Origin: Pomphorhynchus laevis
Lineage: Eukaryota; Acanthocephala; Palaeacanthocephala; Echinorhynchida; Pomphorhynchidae
Assembly: GCA_012934845.2 (NCBI GenBank)
Contig: WNNJ02000879.1
Coordinates: 62,001-126,000 of the forward strand
DNA: 64,000 bases
Reading direction: 5' to 3'
Positions 11,150 through 23,681 of the stretch are shown here, piece by piece (positions within the stretch are counted from its first letter, which is position 1; each line of letters starts with the position of its first letter). The translations under genes and the position numbers were made by a program. The notes beneath the pieces were generated by a model that worked only from the letters and a program-made list of their open reading frames with translations, searched no databases and was not told where the DNA came from.

Positions 11150-13720
11150 TTTAAAGTGCTTTTTTATTACTTTTACAAACTATTTAATGAATACATATAT
11201 CTGAAATGGCGACCGGTTATTTGCGAAAAAATATATGACGCTCATTGCGAAGGCATTCAAATTATGAGACATTTTGTTAATTCCACATTTAAAGATATTG
11301 CTCTCCAAAAGAATTATATTCATTTAACACACAAATTTTTACAGCGCGCTAAGTCACTTCTAGCATTGAGCCTTCTTGTGAATGTTGAGCCTAAAATTTT
11401 AAATTGCCTTCTTTCTTTCCCATCTAAATCATTAAAAACAAATCTTTTCCTGTGTAATTGTAACTTGTAACGCAGAAAAAAAAACTCTTTTTGAGTTCAG
11501 CTCAAATCCCAAAAGTGCTAATCGTTCCCTTATTATCTCCATAACCTTGGCTATCCGCTGTTTAAGTAAGTTATTAGAACCTGATCTACTTAAAAGCCGT
11601 TTGAATTCTAAAGAAATGTCATCAGCGTATATAGTTCCTTCTGTATTATTATCTAGTATCCTTTCCAGACATTCGTGTTGCTATCATATACAATACAGGT
11701 GATAACAGTGAACCTTGATGAATACCTTAATTCTGCTTATAGATATACAGCGATTCTTCGTTTAAGAACACCTTTCTTCTCTCCATTGAGGCATATATTC
11801 TACGAGAAATTGCCATGGTAACGCCATCACGGATTAATTGTTTGTATATGACATCCCTCTTAATGTTGTCAAATGCAGTCGCAAAGTCAAGCGAGTAAAG
11901 CAGTGCCGCCTTCCTATCTTTAGTAAGAAAATTTTGTAACGCTCTAACAGCTTTGATTGTTTCCCTTCCCTTACGAAATCCGTGAATATGATTACCTAAT
12001 AGCTCTTTACTTTCAAATATCTGGCCAAAGCCCTTTCATAAATTAGTAGCAAGCTACTTTAGATTGTAATCAGCCTGACATCTTTAGCGCTTGTAACCCA
12101 CTTTACTTTTGGCAAAAAAATCATTTTGCCTTCGACAATCTCAGCCCAATCCTCAAATGGAGCTTTCAACAATATTTTCGATATATTCTCTCTATTTTCT
12201 CGAGTTATCAATTTTAGTCAACCGCCGGTGCTCCAGTGCCATTTGTTGATAACTTCCCACATTTAGGCCAAGCATTTAAAATGTCCATTTCTCCTATATC
12301 TTCGAACTTATCAGTGTCCATATCATCCTGTTGTATTTTCAACCTTAAAACTAGAGCTAACTTTAGTTTTGATTTACCCCAAGTATCTATGTCTTTTTGA
12401 GTGGCATACTACAGATGTTTTTCTTTAATTTGCCTTACGACCTCTGATAAACCCTTTGACTGTATCCATTGGTGTGCGACACTTTTCCACTCTTTTAATT
12501 TGGAACCCTTAATAATTCCCCACCATTCCTTAGATAATTTGCGATAACCCGTTAATCTATTAGAATCTGCTCTTAGGGTATCTCTTTCCCAATCGAATTT
12601 CGCTTTAGCTATCGTTGCGTTATTTATTGATTGATCATTCAGTCTATACCTTAACCGCCATATTTTCTTTTTCAAATTTAATGCTTTAGGTGTATATTTT
12701 ACATTTATTAGCCTACCTGTTGTTAGGTATTTGTTAGCTGTTTAAAAAATTAAACTATTCAACCTGTATAAAAATCCTTTTTCGCGTGGTATAAAATTAA
12801 TCGAAATATTATTTATATTCGAGTTAATAAAATCCTCCATTCCTATAATACTTATTTCAAAATTATTATTTGATAAAATTAATTTCTCGATAAACTTAAA
12901 TTTGAAATTAAAATTAAAATCGTCCTTAGAAGAATTTAAATGTGGTAGAACTAAAATATAATAATTTATAAAAATATCATCGTCCTTAATTAAGTCTTTA
13001 ATTTCTTTATTAAAGCGCCTAATTCCCTTCTGTGAAGGTTGAAATCTAGTTTTACTAAAAACACCTCTTTCCAGCCCCAGTAGCAAATTCTAAGGTCAAC
13101 GTTCATTTTATCAACTGTTTTATTTCAATCCAATGTAGACTTATAACCACTATGTCTCCTAAAAAAGGTAAATTCATCTGGAATAATTGTGCAGTATTCT
13201 CTACCGATCAAATTCTTGATCCTTTCTCCCTTATTATCATTAAAATCACCAAGAATATACATTGGATACTTCTCGAATAAACAAGAAAGAAAACTTATAA
13301 CCTTTCTTCTGTTAACTTTATTTACTCATGGTTTTGGTTTTAGATAGCAATTCGATATTCTAAATTCAATTTGCCCTACAAAAAATTTTATACCTAATAA
13401 GAGCCAATCTCACTATGTCCTTTAGACAATACTGAACCCCTTAAGCATTTTCTTGCTAATATTACTAATCCTAGTTCAGGAGAACCTCACTCAAAAGTGA
13501 ACAGATCATAATTGTTTATGCGATTTGCAATTATCATCAATTCTACTGATGATCTCGATTCTTGTAATAAAATTATGTCGGGGTCGTTCAAAAAGAATGC
13601 TCTATGTTTTTGCATGTGGCAATATTCAAACTCGCTATAGAAATATCTTCTATTGAACAAAATTCAATCTTTGCTCTTTTAATTTGCATGATGGTTTAAT
13701 GTCTACACTTTTTGCAGCCT
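11150..13720 (-). pseudogene. LINE-B ORF2 remnant (endonuclease/RT)
   Basis: Weak endonuclease sequence with many breaks is followed by linker segments (12742-13086, 12409-12675). The RT core contains 'GFRKGRETIKAVRALQNF', 'LDFATAFDNIKRD' and 'GIHQGSLLSPVLY', in fragments between about 11980 and 11680. Together these mark a non-LTR RT. The catalytic YADD block falls in decayed sequence near 11600-11620. Confidence 0.7.
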
Positions 13721-14147
13721 TTCTTCCTAGAGTTGCTAAGTGAAGCCGCACCATTTGAAGATGACATAGTTTCAGAGTTATAAGATGTATTATCCTCTGT
13801 ACTCATGAAGATTTAAAAACCCTGCTATCAAAATTCATATGTTCTGCAAATCTCTCTTTTACATCTTGTTTTTTGGGCACACCGCTGATTTCATATTTTT
13901 TATCCACATTTGTATTATTATCAGTAACTATACTATTACCTACTTATTTTTTAACTTGACAAATATCCAATAATCTTTGATTCTCTGGTCTTAAAATTCT
14001 GACATTTTGTTCCAGCTCGAGAATCTTTTTATTTAGACAATCATTAGTTGTCATTGTCCTACTTCGCTCAATACTATTACTACCCTTAGCAACCTCTGCA
14101 TAACTTTTGCCACAAGTTGCACTTTTATTCTGTAAAGTTTGCCCAAT

Positions 14148-14880
14148 TTACATATTCTGCAAAACTAGGGCATTTATGTGAGAAAGCTTTATGTTCATTA
14201 CCACAGTTACTACAACGCCTTTCATTTTTATTCGGACATTTAAACGATTCATGTTGTTGTGCATAATGAACGAAATTAGCAATTTTGGATTTGCACATAT
14301 TTGGGAAGTGTCCGTAACGTTGACATCTAAAGCACTGTTGAAATTTGTAACCATTGTCATTCTAAAAAATTCTTACCTTTATCAAGTGTCCACACAACAC
14401 TGGATTGCTACCCTTTAGACTTTCCAGCTGATTGGTGGAACCAGATACAATATAAGATTTTGATGGCTATCCGAATTGCCTGCATCTCCTAACAATGGTC
14501 AAACCATAGTTCTTTAGAAGACACTCCAGATCGATGTCTTCTACAAAAATGGGAACATCATGCACCATGGCAGTAATTCTAACTGAAATATCATTAACTG
14601 TGATTTTGTCCAGATTTTGAAACTCATTCCTAAATTCTTCCTTTGTTTCTTCGAAGAAAAAACTAACTTTTCCTGAAAGCTCATAAACTTTAAATTGTTG
14701 AATTTCTGCTTGCTTACAAAAATTTTTACACGTAGTATGATACATTTTAATGAAACAATTCCTTGTAAAAGCAACCTCCCACTTAAATATCAATGCGTAT
14801 TTGTCCTGTTTAATTGACATTATTTTAAAAGAGCATAAGTCCGTTGCGACTGATTCATGCATTTCAGTGTAATCCACCAA
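14148..14880 (-). pseudogene. LINE-B ORF1 remnant with CCHC knuckles
   Basis: An open N-terminal part of 137 residues (14467-14880) includes the block 'VRITAMVHDVPIFVEDIDLE', typical of the region before the knuckles in Jockey-like ORF1 proteins. In another frame at 14150-14345 follow 'QCFRCQRYGHFPNMC' (a CX2CX4HX4C zinc knuckle) and 'RCSNCGNEHKAFSHKC'. The expected role is RNA binding and nucleoprotein formation. It is frame-broken between the halves. Confidence 0.75.
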
Positions 14881-14900
14881 AGCCCCTCGCTTATGCGAAT

Positions 14901-16433
14901 GCGCAACCCCCCAAGAGGAACGCTCATAACGAAACTCCCTTTAAAAACAATAAATAAACGTGTAAACTAAAAACCTACAATTAGACAAATAACAAAAATC
15001 AAAAGGAGTTAAACTAGAAAACAATAATAATCTTACTTATCGTACCAGCAGCAGAATATACACACTTTGAAGTAGGCAAAATAACGGCTGTAGGTAAAGA
15101 ATCGAGTAAATGTTTCGAACAGAGGCCATCGCAATAATCTCGGATTTCGGAACAAAAGCTCTCAAATATATGAATCTTCAAAATATTAATTAAAATATAT
15201 TTAACACTTATGTGGAAAATATTTTCGATTAATAAATATAATACTCGGTGCTAGAATAAGATATTATTTTAGATAATCACATTTCATCAGAGAAAATACA
15301 TAAATAGCATGAAATTGACCCCAATGCTAAGAAACTTAATAATTTATATTATCACGTATTTATGTAGCCACATTTAATATATGAAGCCATTTATAAATAT
15401 GTAGCATCAGTTTCTCTAGATAGCTTATATTCTTTATTCTAAAATATTTATTTTTATTCACATGAATTAATTATTAACTTAAAAATAAATTAAAACTATT
15501 ACGTAGGAAAATTAATATTATTAAAAAAATATCATTCTATTTTATAGTAACAAAAATATCAAGTTAGAATTTGAAATTTATAATAAAAGTCAATTTTTGA
15601 ATTCAATTTTCGAATTTGAATTCTTCAAATTCTTATTTCGTTAAGAATTAATAAATTTCGTTAACAAATTAATTCTTAATTCGTTAAGAATTCTTCGTTA
15701 TTTATAACGAATTTGCAAATAATGATTCAATGTATCGATGATTAATTTACATACGTATCAAATATATTTAAAGATGATTGTGATTTATGATTTGTGACAA
15801 TAATTGAAAATAATTGTCAGTAGATTTTATAAAGTTTAATAAAGTTTAATTGATAAAGTTTAATTAATCAGAAACAGCTACAATTTTGCGTTTATAAATA
15901 TAAAAAATATATATTTTATATAAATAAATATTAAAATATATATAAAAAATATATATTCTATATTTATATAGAATTAATAACCTTTCAATCTAATCGGAGC
16001 AATATTTTGCCGATATATTAGTTAACCGTATCCAACATGTGAGTTTAATACGTCTCTTTTATCAAATTATTAAGGTTAGATAATCGTGTCGCTCATTGCA
16101 TACTAGCGGTGAGTGTTTGAACTCGATATGTGTTTACTATAACAATTTGCTAATTAAAAAATCGCATAATGACGTCTACTGACCTAATTTTTACAATAAT
16201 TTATAATAGAAGAAATTCCCTCAGATAACAAATTACCTCAGATATATTTGGTATTAAATTATCTTTTTTAAATTATAAAAATATTTACAAACAACATGGT
16301 GTTATTAACTTATTCGAAATATTACACTTATAATTGAAAATATTCACGTTAACGTATTCTTAAAGCATCTTTGCACTTTATGTCCAACGTTAGCCTCTCG
16401 AGATATTTACTAGTTGCATAAGTTGTACCTTCA
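14901..16433. other. AT-rich intergenic DNA
   Basis: Very AT-rich sequence with poly-purine/pyrimidine tracts and short TA-rich runs (for example 15895-15975). No exon, RNA gene or well-preserved mobile element recognised apart from a worn PLE terminal-repeat relic at about 15235-15315. Confidence 0.6.
15235..15315 (+). repeat. Worn PLE terminal-repeat (pLTR) relic
   Basis: The string 'agaataagatattattttagataatcacatttcatcagag' resembles the junction of PLE body end and pLTR seen at 21455-21490 and 53510-53540. The GC-rich centre of the pLTR is not recognisable. Confidence 0.45.
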
Positions 16434-16490
16434 TCATCCGCATCTAATATAATCACATCGACCAAGATAACCCAATATTCGAGCAAATTG

Positions 16491-17110
16491 AAAAAACAAA
16501 TAATAATACACAAGATTTTTTCTGTCGACCACTGGTCCGGATGTCGAATCGTGGAAGCAGTGCACGAACCAAACTATTCCAGACATCTCGATCCTGGATG
16601 ACAGATCAGAATTATCTTTCATGTAGCCCAAGGCGGTCTTCGGCCAGTTTCGAGATTTAATCTCTCCACCGGTATCGAGGTCTACCTCAAGGTCCCTTTC
16701 CAAAGTCCGGCCTGGAAAACCCCCGAGGAAAGCGATACCTAGACATCCTCAGAACGTGTCCCAGCTAGCTCAACTGACTTTCTTCGAATGGGAAAATTTT
16801 TCAACAACAACAACAATTTCTTGACAAGAAAAAACAAATAATAATACACAAGATTTTTCCTGTCGACCACTGGTCCGGGTGTCGGGTCGTGGAGGCAGTG
16901 CACGAACCAAACTACTCCAGACATCTCGATCCTGGATGACAGATCATAGTTCTTTTTTAGATACCCCAAGACGGTCTTCGGCCAGTTTCGAGATTTGATC
17001 TCTCCACCGGTATCGAGGTCTACCTCGCGGTCTCTTTCCAGAGAGTTCAGCCTGGAAAACCATCTGAGGAAGGCGATCCCTAGACATCCTCAGGATGTGC
17101 CTAGCCACTT
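16491..17110 (-). repeat. Tandem duplication of the LINE-D 3' end (period about 340 bp)
   Basis: 16491-16762 and 16831-17110 share long matches (for example 'ctggatgacagatca' and 'ccaccggtatcgaggtctac') and encode the same C-terminal segment twice. Either a very short LINE-D copy landed beside a longer one, or the tail was duplicated locally. Confidence 0.85.
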
Positions 17111-18274
17111 CGGCTGACGTTTTTCGATGTGAAGAAGCAGCGACTTTACTTTGAGTCCATCCTGGATGACCGAATTCCTAACCTTATCTTTAAGGCTAAG
17201 ACCGGCCATACCGAGAAGGAACCTCGTCGCATGTATCCGAGATATTATCATTTCGGTCATAGACCAATACTCATGACCATAGGTTAAGATAGGAACGAAG
17301 ATTACGTGGTTAATCGAAAGCTTCCCTTGAAGACTAAACTCCCGCTTCACCACAACAGACCTGCACAAAAAATGCATTGCTGCGTTAGCTGCACAAATCC
17401 GCTTCTCAATCTCCTTAAAGTCCCTGTCGTCTCTCGAGAGCAATACTCCAAGATACTTGAAATCCTCCACATCAGGAAAAACCTTTTCCCCAATTCGGAT
17501 TGATATTGACATATGAATCCGAGACGAACACATAGAGTCAGTGTTGCAGGTACTAACCAACATCTCTGCCGCTTGGCATTCCATCGTGAATCGATCTAGT
17601 TGAAATTGTAAATCCTCAGGATAAGAAGCCAGCAAAACAACGTCATCTGCAAAAAGCAGAGATGGTATCCTGATGGAACCGAAGTGAAGACCGACATCCG
17701 TCAGAGCAGCCTGTTTCGAAATTTTATCCATGTAGACAAGAAACAGAAGTGGAGACAAAGGATAACCCTGACGTAGCCCAACGCCTACTAGAAATGATTC
17801 AGACTTCTTACCTATAACACGAACACAACTTATACTTTGTATATACAGAGACACCACAGCTAACAGAAGATAGTGTGGTACTCCATACTCCCTTAGTACC
17901 TCCCACAACCTCTCTCGCGGAACTCGGTCGAACGTCTTCTCTAAATCTACAAAACACATGTAGACCGGTTGAGCAAACTTCCAAGACCATTCAAGGATAG
18001 TTGAGAGAGTAAAGGGCTGATCCATGGTTCCACGACCTGGACGAAAGCCGCATTGTTCCTCTTGCAACTGTCTCTCAGCTATAGGTCGTATACTTAACTC
18101 GAAAATTCTAGCAAATAGCTTACCAGTTTGGCTAAGAAAAGTGATGCCCCGATAATTAGAACACACTTTTTGGTCATTTTTCTTAAAGATCGGCACCACC
18201 ACCCCAGTTCGCCACTCACTAGGAACCTTGCCCGACTTCGATGCAACATTGGAGATTCGTGCTAGCCACTTCAT
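17090..18274 (-). pseudogene. LINE-D reverse transcriptase, nearly open
   Basis: 394 open codons of RT: finger region 'KVPSEWRTGVVVPIFKK', then 'NYRGITFLS', 'QCGFRPGRGTMDQ', 'CFVDLEKTFDRVPRE', 'GVGLRQGYPLSPLLF', the catalytic 'LLFADDVVLLAS' and the thumb 'FKYLGVLLSRD'. The frame ends at 'PKWLGTS' near 17095. A one-base loss there shifts the conserved C-terminal 'HILRMSRDRLPQMVF' into the next frame. Upstream codons (about 18275-18345) are also frame-shifted. The RT would copy element RNA by target-primed reverse transcription, but the copy is broken and lacks an endonuclease. Confidence 0.88.
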
Positions 18275-18345
18275 GCCAACAACGTCGAAGCCTTTTAAGC
18301 TTTAGGTCGAATCTCGTCTACTCCAGAAGACTTGCCATTATGGTA

Positions 18346-19039
18346 GAATAAAATTATAGCACTCTAGCCAATTATATTTCTCAGCGGGAAGAAACATTTG
18401 CATTTATTAAACACTGCTGCTATTATTTGTGAAAATGTATCACTTTAGTAAAGCGATCGAATATATCATTTGAAAATATCACTCACTATGTAATTGTCAA
18501 ATTAATTTTACGTAAATTTAAAAAATGACAATAACGATATTTTGATAACGATTAAGATTTTGTTTGGATAGCATTTTTGAAATCTAGCAAAATTGTGATA
18601 TTTTGGATACCCTATGGAAAATCGTTCGCAGCTTGGGGAAGTCAGAATCTGTTGCTAATTGATAAGGATCAGTACGAAGAACTTTTGCATTCCCAATGAT
18701 GTTAGAAAAATCACCACTTACACAACGGTATTGCGTGCATTGTTGTAAATCATTACCGGAATAGTAATGATCAATACCGAAACAGTCATTATCAGCAATT
18801 ATCATTAAGATCTACAAACTTCGATACAACAATGAGCAAGTGTATTAGCTCTTTGGAATGTTTCCACAATAACAACAGCAAAACAGCTGACCATATAATA
18901 TGATAGTATTTAGCCTTCGACGTACATACACAAGACAATTCTTTACCGATTTATATTTTTGTTTTGATTTTTTATTTTTGTTTTGATTTTTAATTTTTGT
19001 TTTGATTTTTAATTTTTGTTTTGATTTCTAATACAATAT
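18346..19039. other. AT-rich spacer with a minisatellite
   Basis: No gene recognised. At 18951-19030 a 20-bp unit (about TTTTGTTTTGATTTTTAATT) is repeated roughly four times. Confidence 0.6.
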
Positions 19040-19295
19040 GCTTTGTCACTAGATAATCAAATTTCATCAAAGGAAATACATCACTAGCATATATTTGGTC
19101 CTGATAAAACATCAGTTCCTCATGATGACCTCTATTCTTACTCGAATACAACGCTTATTATTTATTAGTCAATTCATAAAAATTGATAATCTAATATTTA
19201 TCTCATATTAATAATCTAATATTTAACATCAATAATCTAATATTAATAATCTAATAATCTAATATTTAATTAGATCTTTAAATGAACAGAAAAAA

Positions 19296-19643
19296 TTGAT
19301 AGTTTGTGATGTTATAAATAATAATTGTATTGTAAGTAATACGACAAACAAATGTTTTTCATTAAATATTAATAATAATTGTAACTGCAATACCGCAGGT
19401 GTAGTGTATCTAATACAATGTACATGTGGATTGCAATATATAGGAAAAACATATCAAATGTTAAAAACTAGGTTTAGGCAACACATATATAATATACAGC
19501 ATAATAGTCAAACTATATTTCATAAACATATGAGATTAATAGGACATGATATTAAAAACTGTAAATTATTTATTTTAGAACATATTATCGAAGAAAACAT
19601 TTCAATATTAAATCAAAAACTATTAGAAAAAGAATATTTTTGA
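19296..19643 (+). pseudogene. PLE GIY-YIG endonuclease domain
   Basis: 115 open codons with the GIY-YIG signature 'GVVYLIQCTCGLQYIGKT', followed by the conserved Arg and His of 'RFRQHIYNIQ' and a final 'LLEKEY' carrying the likely catalytic glutamate. The two cysteines inside the signature (CTC) are typical of PLEs. These domains nick DNA for insertion. The continuation, a 'GLNDVVQGIG'-type segment best seen on the minus strand at 45448-45714, follows at 19660 and again at 20010. It lies upstream of the RT, unlike canonical Penelope. Confidence 0.82.
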
Positions 19644-19654
19644 ATTAAAACGCT

Positions 19655-20165
19655 TAATTCCATGTACTCATTAGGATTAAATGAAGTGGTACAAGGAATT
19701 GGTAGAAGTAGTATAGTACATAATAAACAACTATATTATAATAATCTGGTTAAACGCACGCCAAGAAGTCATGGCGATAAAAGGAATTAGAAAAATAAAC
19801 TTAAAAAATATAAATAATATATAATTTATATATTATAATATTTAATATATTATTAAATAATAATATATTAAATAAATATTTATTGATTAATAAATAAATA
19901 TTTAATAAATATTTATTTATATAAATAAATATATTATAATTTATTTAATATAATAATTAATATTAATATATTAGTATTAAAATATTAATACCAATATAAA
20001 ACGTTTAATTCCGTGAATCCATAAGGATTGAATGACGTGGTACAAGGAATTGGCAGAAGTAGTATAGTACATAATAAACAACTATATTATAATAATCCGG
20101 TTAAACGCAAACCAAGAAGTCATGGTGATAAAAAGAATAAGAACAATTAAGTTAAAAATATTAAA
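19655..20165 (+). repeat. Internal duplication of the PLE linker
   Basis: The same coding segment (GLNDVVQGIG through the 'RSHGDK' block) occurs at about 19655-19800 and 20000-20150, separated by TA-rich DNA rich in 'atattaataatata'-like runs. Confidence 0.8.
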
Positions 20166-20499
20166 AAAGATAAATATATTTATAAACAATTAGAAATATT
20201 GAAACAACTTTTAAGAGATAATAAGCTGAAAGATCTTTATGTAAATATAAGAAGTTTTTCTAAAAATATCATTTGTTCAATAAATCAAAGATTAATTGAT
20301 AGGTTGAGTTGTATAATATACAGTTAGTGTAATATAAAATACTATAATCGGACAATAAATGTTAATAATAACAATAAAAATATATACATTAACCATAAAC
20401 TTCATTAATAAATGTATAGATAACATAAACATAGGCAGAATTTAAATAATTCTTAAAATAAAGAAATAATAGGATCATATTTAAGTAAATATATTCCTG

Positions 20500-21430
20500 A
20501 AATACGGTATAAGTTGATACTGGTAGAAAACACTATTTCAGTATTTCTACAAAAAAATGTTTGGAACACACAAAATGAATAAATTTTCAGAATATTACTA
20601 CGTACTATTTTAGTACGCTTTACACAAATCTAGATTTTGCAGATATTAAAGATGCATTAGAAAAATTAATCTTATATTCGTGAAAAATATACAGATATAT
20701 GCTATAATAACTATAACGCATATCTAAAAAATTAATCATCAAGTAAATATAAATATATGGATAAAATTGATTTATTAGAATCCTTAAATATTTTAATAAA
20801 TCAAAATTATTTAAAAGTAGGGACATTTATATTTAGACAAGTAAAATGGGTTTCAATGGGAGGTAATAGTAGCCCAATTATAGCTGACTTATTTTTAAGC
20901 TTTATAGAATATGAATTTGTTCATAGATGTTTAAAAAATAAAACTAAACAATATAAATATATAAAATATGTTTCGATACATTGATGATATATGTGTATTT
21001 AATTCTAATAATTTTTATTCAATTAATGAACAAATTTATCCAGAAAGCCTTATTCTTAACAAAACCAATATTAATGATAAAGAAGGTGTATATCTAGATA
21101 TGAACATTAAATTAACATTAACTAAAACTACTATTAATTTATATCGTAAAGATGACATTTAAATTTACAAGAAACATATTTTTGCATGAGCATTCGTGCA
21201 TACCATCAAATATAAAATATAATACATTAAATATGGAAATTTAAAGAACTGCAACAACTTGTAACGATATTAGTTTTCTTCAAAATCATTTAAATAATTT
21301 AATAGGTACATATTTTAAACTAGGTTACTATAAAAATTCCATCAAACAGAAAATAGTAAAATATATAAATCAACACAATAATATAAAGAATAAATTTAAA
21401 ATCATTAGCGGGAAATTTTTATGGATGGAT
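20500..21430 (+). pseudogene. PLE reverse-transcriptase remnant
   Basis: Fragments align with the minus-strand PLE at 55922-57345. Seen are 'MGGNSSPIIADLFLSFIEYE' (20857-20915), the catalytic 'FRYIDDICVFN' (20968-21005), and 'GVYLDMNIKLTLTKTTINLY' near 21090, followed by the C-terminal RT sequence to 21430. The parts are separated by several breaks; the element is dead. Confidence 0.8.
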
Positions 21431-21549
21431 AATAAATAATATACTTTGTATTAGAATAAGATATTAGCTAAACGAATTTCATCAGAGAAAATTTATCAGT
21501 GGAAATAAGATATATTATAAGATATTATATAGTATAAGATACTATATAA

Positions 21550-21845
21550 TCAAATTTCATTAGAGGAAATACGTCTTTAACACGTATTGGCCCCGCTGTT
21601 ATGTTGGGTAGAGGAGTTATGGGCCGAAACCTGATAGCATATCAGTTCCTCCTGTTGACCTCAAATCCTTATTCGAATACAATATTCGAATAAAAATAAT
21701 CAGAGGAGATACATCATTAGCATGTATTTGGCCCCGCTGCAATGTTGGGTAGAGAGGTTAGGGGCCGAAACCTGATAACATAGCAGTTCCTCCTGATGAC
21801 CTCTAATCCTTATTCTGATACAACGTCTGTTATTTATTAGTCAAT
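21550..21845 (+). repeat. Two tandem PLE terminal repeats (pLTR) with hammerhead-like motifs
   Basis: Two units of about 140 bp (roughly 21551-21690 and 21695-21835). Each has GGCCCC and a 10-nt arm near CTGCTATGTT, then GGGGCC, GAAAC, the complementary arm near AACATAGCAG, and CTGATGA (CTGTTGA in the first unit). Tandem pLTRs are characteristic of PLEs, and PLE pLTRs are known to carry hammerhead ribozyme motifs. Confidence 0.75.
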
Positions 21846-22434
21846 TCATAAAAATGACGTTTATTTTAAATTTCATTTTTTTAACTTGATTTAAATTATA
21901 GAAAATCTAAAAACAATTATTTATTTTATTATTTAATTATTAAATTTTGATTAAGCATTATTATGCTTTGTGTATTTTATAATTATATTAAATACGTAGA
22001 CACAGTTAGCTGATTTGATAATTATCTATTACTTGTAATTATTTATTTTTATTTTTATGTTATATATAGTAAACAATACGCAGAGTCAGTTAGGTGATCT
22101 GATTGATTACAGCTGAAATTAGGGGAATATTTTTCATTTAGAATCTCAATGCAATGTATTATCTAACTATGTATAATACAGTGTATTATAATATAATACA
22201 ATAGCTATTTCGTTATATACTCGATATAACTACAGTTATGCAGTTATATTCTAAGATGCGATTCGGACGTCTTTGATCTTCACTTGCTTATTTCTCTAGA
22301 CTCGCTCGTTTACATCTCAACAGTTTCCTTTCGTTGGGAACCCTAGTACGATCTATGCCTTAGTCATGTTATCAGTTTGCATTGCGGGCTTGTTCATATT
22401 TTTGTTAGCGAAATATTTTAATTAAGCTTTATGA

Positions 22435-22560
22435 TCAGCCTGTCACATGATCTGTCAACAGAAGGGTGTTCGGGTTTTGCTAACCGGTAGCTGGTTCGAT
22501 ACGAGGTGTGTTTAGGGGTACCACGATGATGAATGGACAATTCCTCCAGATAAATTTTTA
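22435..22560. repeat. Diverged copy of an unidentified repeat
   Basis: 'gatcagcctgtcacatgatc...ttcgatacgaggtg...taccacgatgatg' parallels 25050-25150 ('gatcagcatgtcgcaaggtt...ttcgctacgaggag...caccacaaagagg'). The family is unknown. Confidence 0.5.
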
Positions 22561-23681
22561 CTAATTATACATATTCATTAAGTGAATTTTTATAAAAATT
22601 AACTTAATGATTTTTTTTCTGATAGGGAGAAATGAGTGCAAAGCCTAAGTAGTTTAATGATTCTTCCAGATAAACTATTTGTATAATCTTTAATTACAGC
22701 CATATTGTTAATATTTTTACCATTCAGTAAGAAAATATTATATAGCTCTCATGAAAAAACACAGAATAAATGTACAATAAATGTAAATAATTACTATATT
22801 ACATCATCGCGTTTAATTAGTTGTTAAATTTTAGAGTGTATAAATAATATACTATACCAATAATATTTAATTTATTTTCAATTTTATCATTAAACAATTT
22901 TATATAAAATCGATTACATACTAAAATCGATTTGTATCCGCAAGGCTTTACATTTTATATATAAAAGTTAAATGATATATTAAATTTATTAAAGTTAAAT
23001 AAAAGTTAAATTTTATGAAATTTATAAACTTTTATGTAAAAAAAGTAATAGTTTAAAAAATAAATTTAATAGTAAGGTTATCTAATCTCAGTCTAATACG
23101 TCGTTTATTATCGATTTATATAAATCGATTTTTTTTTATTTTTTTGTATCTTTCTTTAAATTTATATTGTACAATTAAGTTATCTGATCTGATTTTTAAT
23201 TTTTACAATAAAAATACAAATCCATTTATTTTAATCTGCTATAAGCATAAAAATTTATAACATTTTATATAAAATTTCTTCTATAACTTATTAATATAAT
23301 AACTATTTATTATAACTATTTATTATAACTATTTATTGTAACTATTTATTTAACTGTTTATAAGTTATTTATAGTTGACCTTATTTTCCAATTATCTAAT
23401 TGGAAAACTCTTATTTAAATTATAACGTTTAAAAACTATTGATGATAACTTATTCAGTGATAATTAAATAACAGATAAATTATCATAAATTCTAGATTAT
23501 TCAATGCTTACTCATTTACTTACGGAATGCAGTCATTCTTCAAATACTGAAATCACATCATTTATAGGAATCAAAAAGTTTTCACGATAAAATTTATATA
23601 CAAAAATCATTTATTATAATCCTTTATAACTATATATTATCATAACAACCTTTAAAGCCAGACGCAGAAGAACGACGATAA

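Larger units (their letters stand above)
11120..14900 (-). mobile_element. LINE-B, decayed non-LTR retrotransposon
   Basis: Reading right to left: a zinc-knuckle ORF1 (14880-14148), an endonuclease and linker region (about 13700-12400), an RT core (about 12060-11480), and sequence resembling the post-RT domain ('FKILGSTFTRR', near 11400). The order and motifs fit the Jockey/I/R1 branch of non-LTR elements, but the clade is not assigned. There are many stops and frame changes. The open frame at 11147-11470 on the plus strand is its antisense. Confidence 0.8.
16434..18345 (-). mobile_element. LINE-D, 5'-truncated non-LTR retrotransposon with doubled 3' end
   Basis: Minus strand, 5'-truncated in the RT at about 18345. 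One long RT frame (18274-17090) is followed by the C-terminal domain and 3' region, the latter present twice in tandem (16831-17110 and 16491-16762). Its RT resembles a lineage that is abundant in fish and other animal genomes; I do not assign the clade. Confidence 0.85.
19040..22010 (+). mobile_element. Penelope-like element 1, Naiad-type domain order, decayed
   Basis: A worn pLTR (19040-19190) precedes a GIY-YIG domain (19296-19643), a linker, RT sequence (about 20500-21430), two tandem pLTR units (21550-21845) and the AT-rich terminal segment also found at 31.5, 55.4, 55.6 and 61.1 kb. GIY-YIG before RT is the reverse of canonical Penelope and matches the permuted Naiad group. The element is broken in several places and part of the linker is duplicated. 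Confidence 0.82.

Noticed and set aside
11147-11470. 107-codon plus-strand frame
   Set aside because: Antisense of LINE-B post-RT sequence ('FKILGSTFTRR' on the minus strand).
21560-21790. HDV-like self-cleaving ribozyme in the PLE pLTR, since the helix order P1-P2-P1'-P2' fits
   Set aside because: There is no P4/J4-2 segment with the catalytic C and no matching P3/L3. Only the gross topology agrees; a plain pseudoknot is enough.
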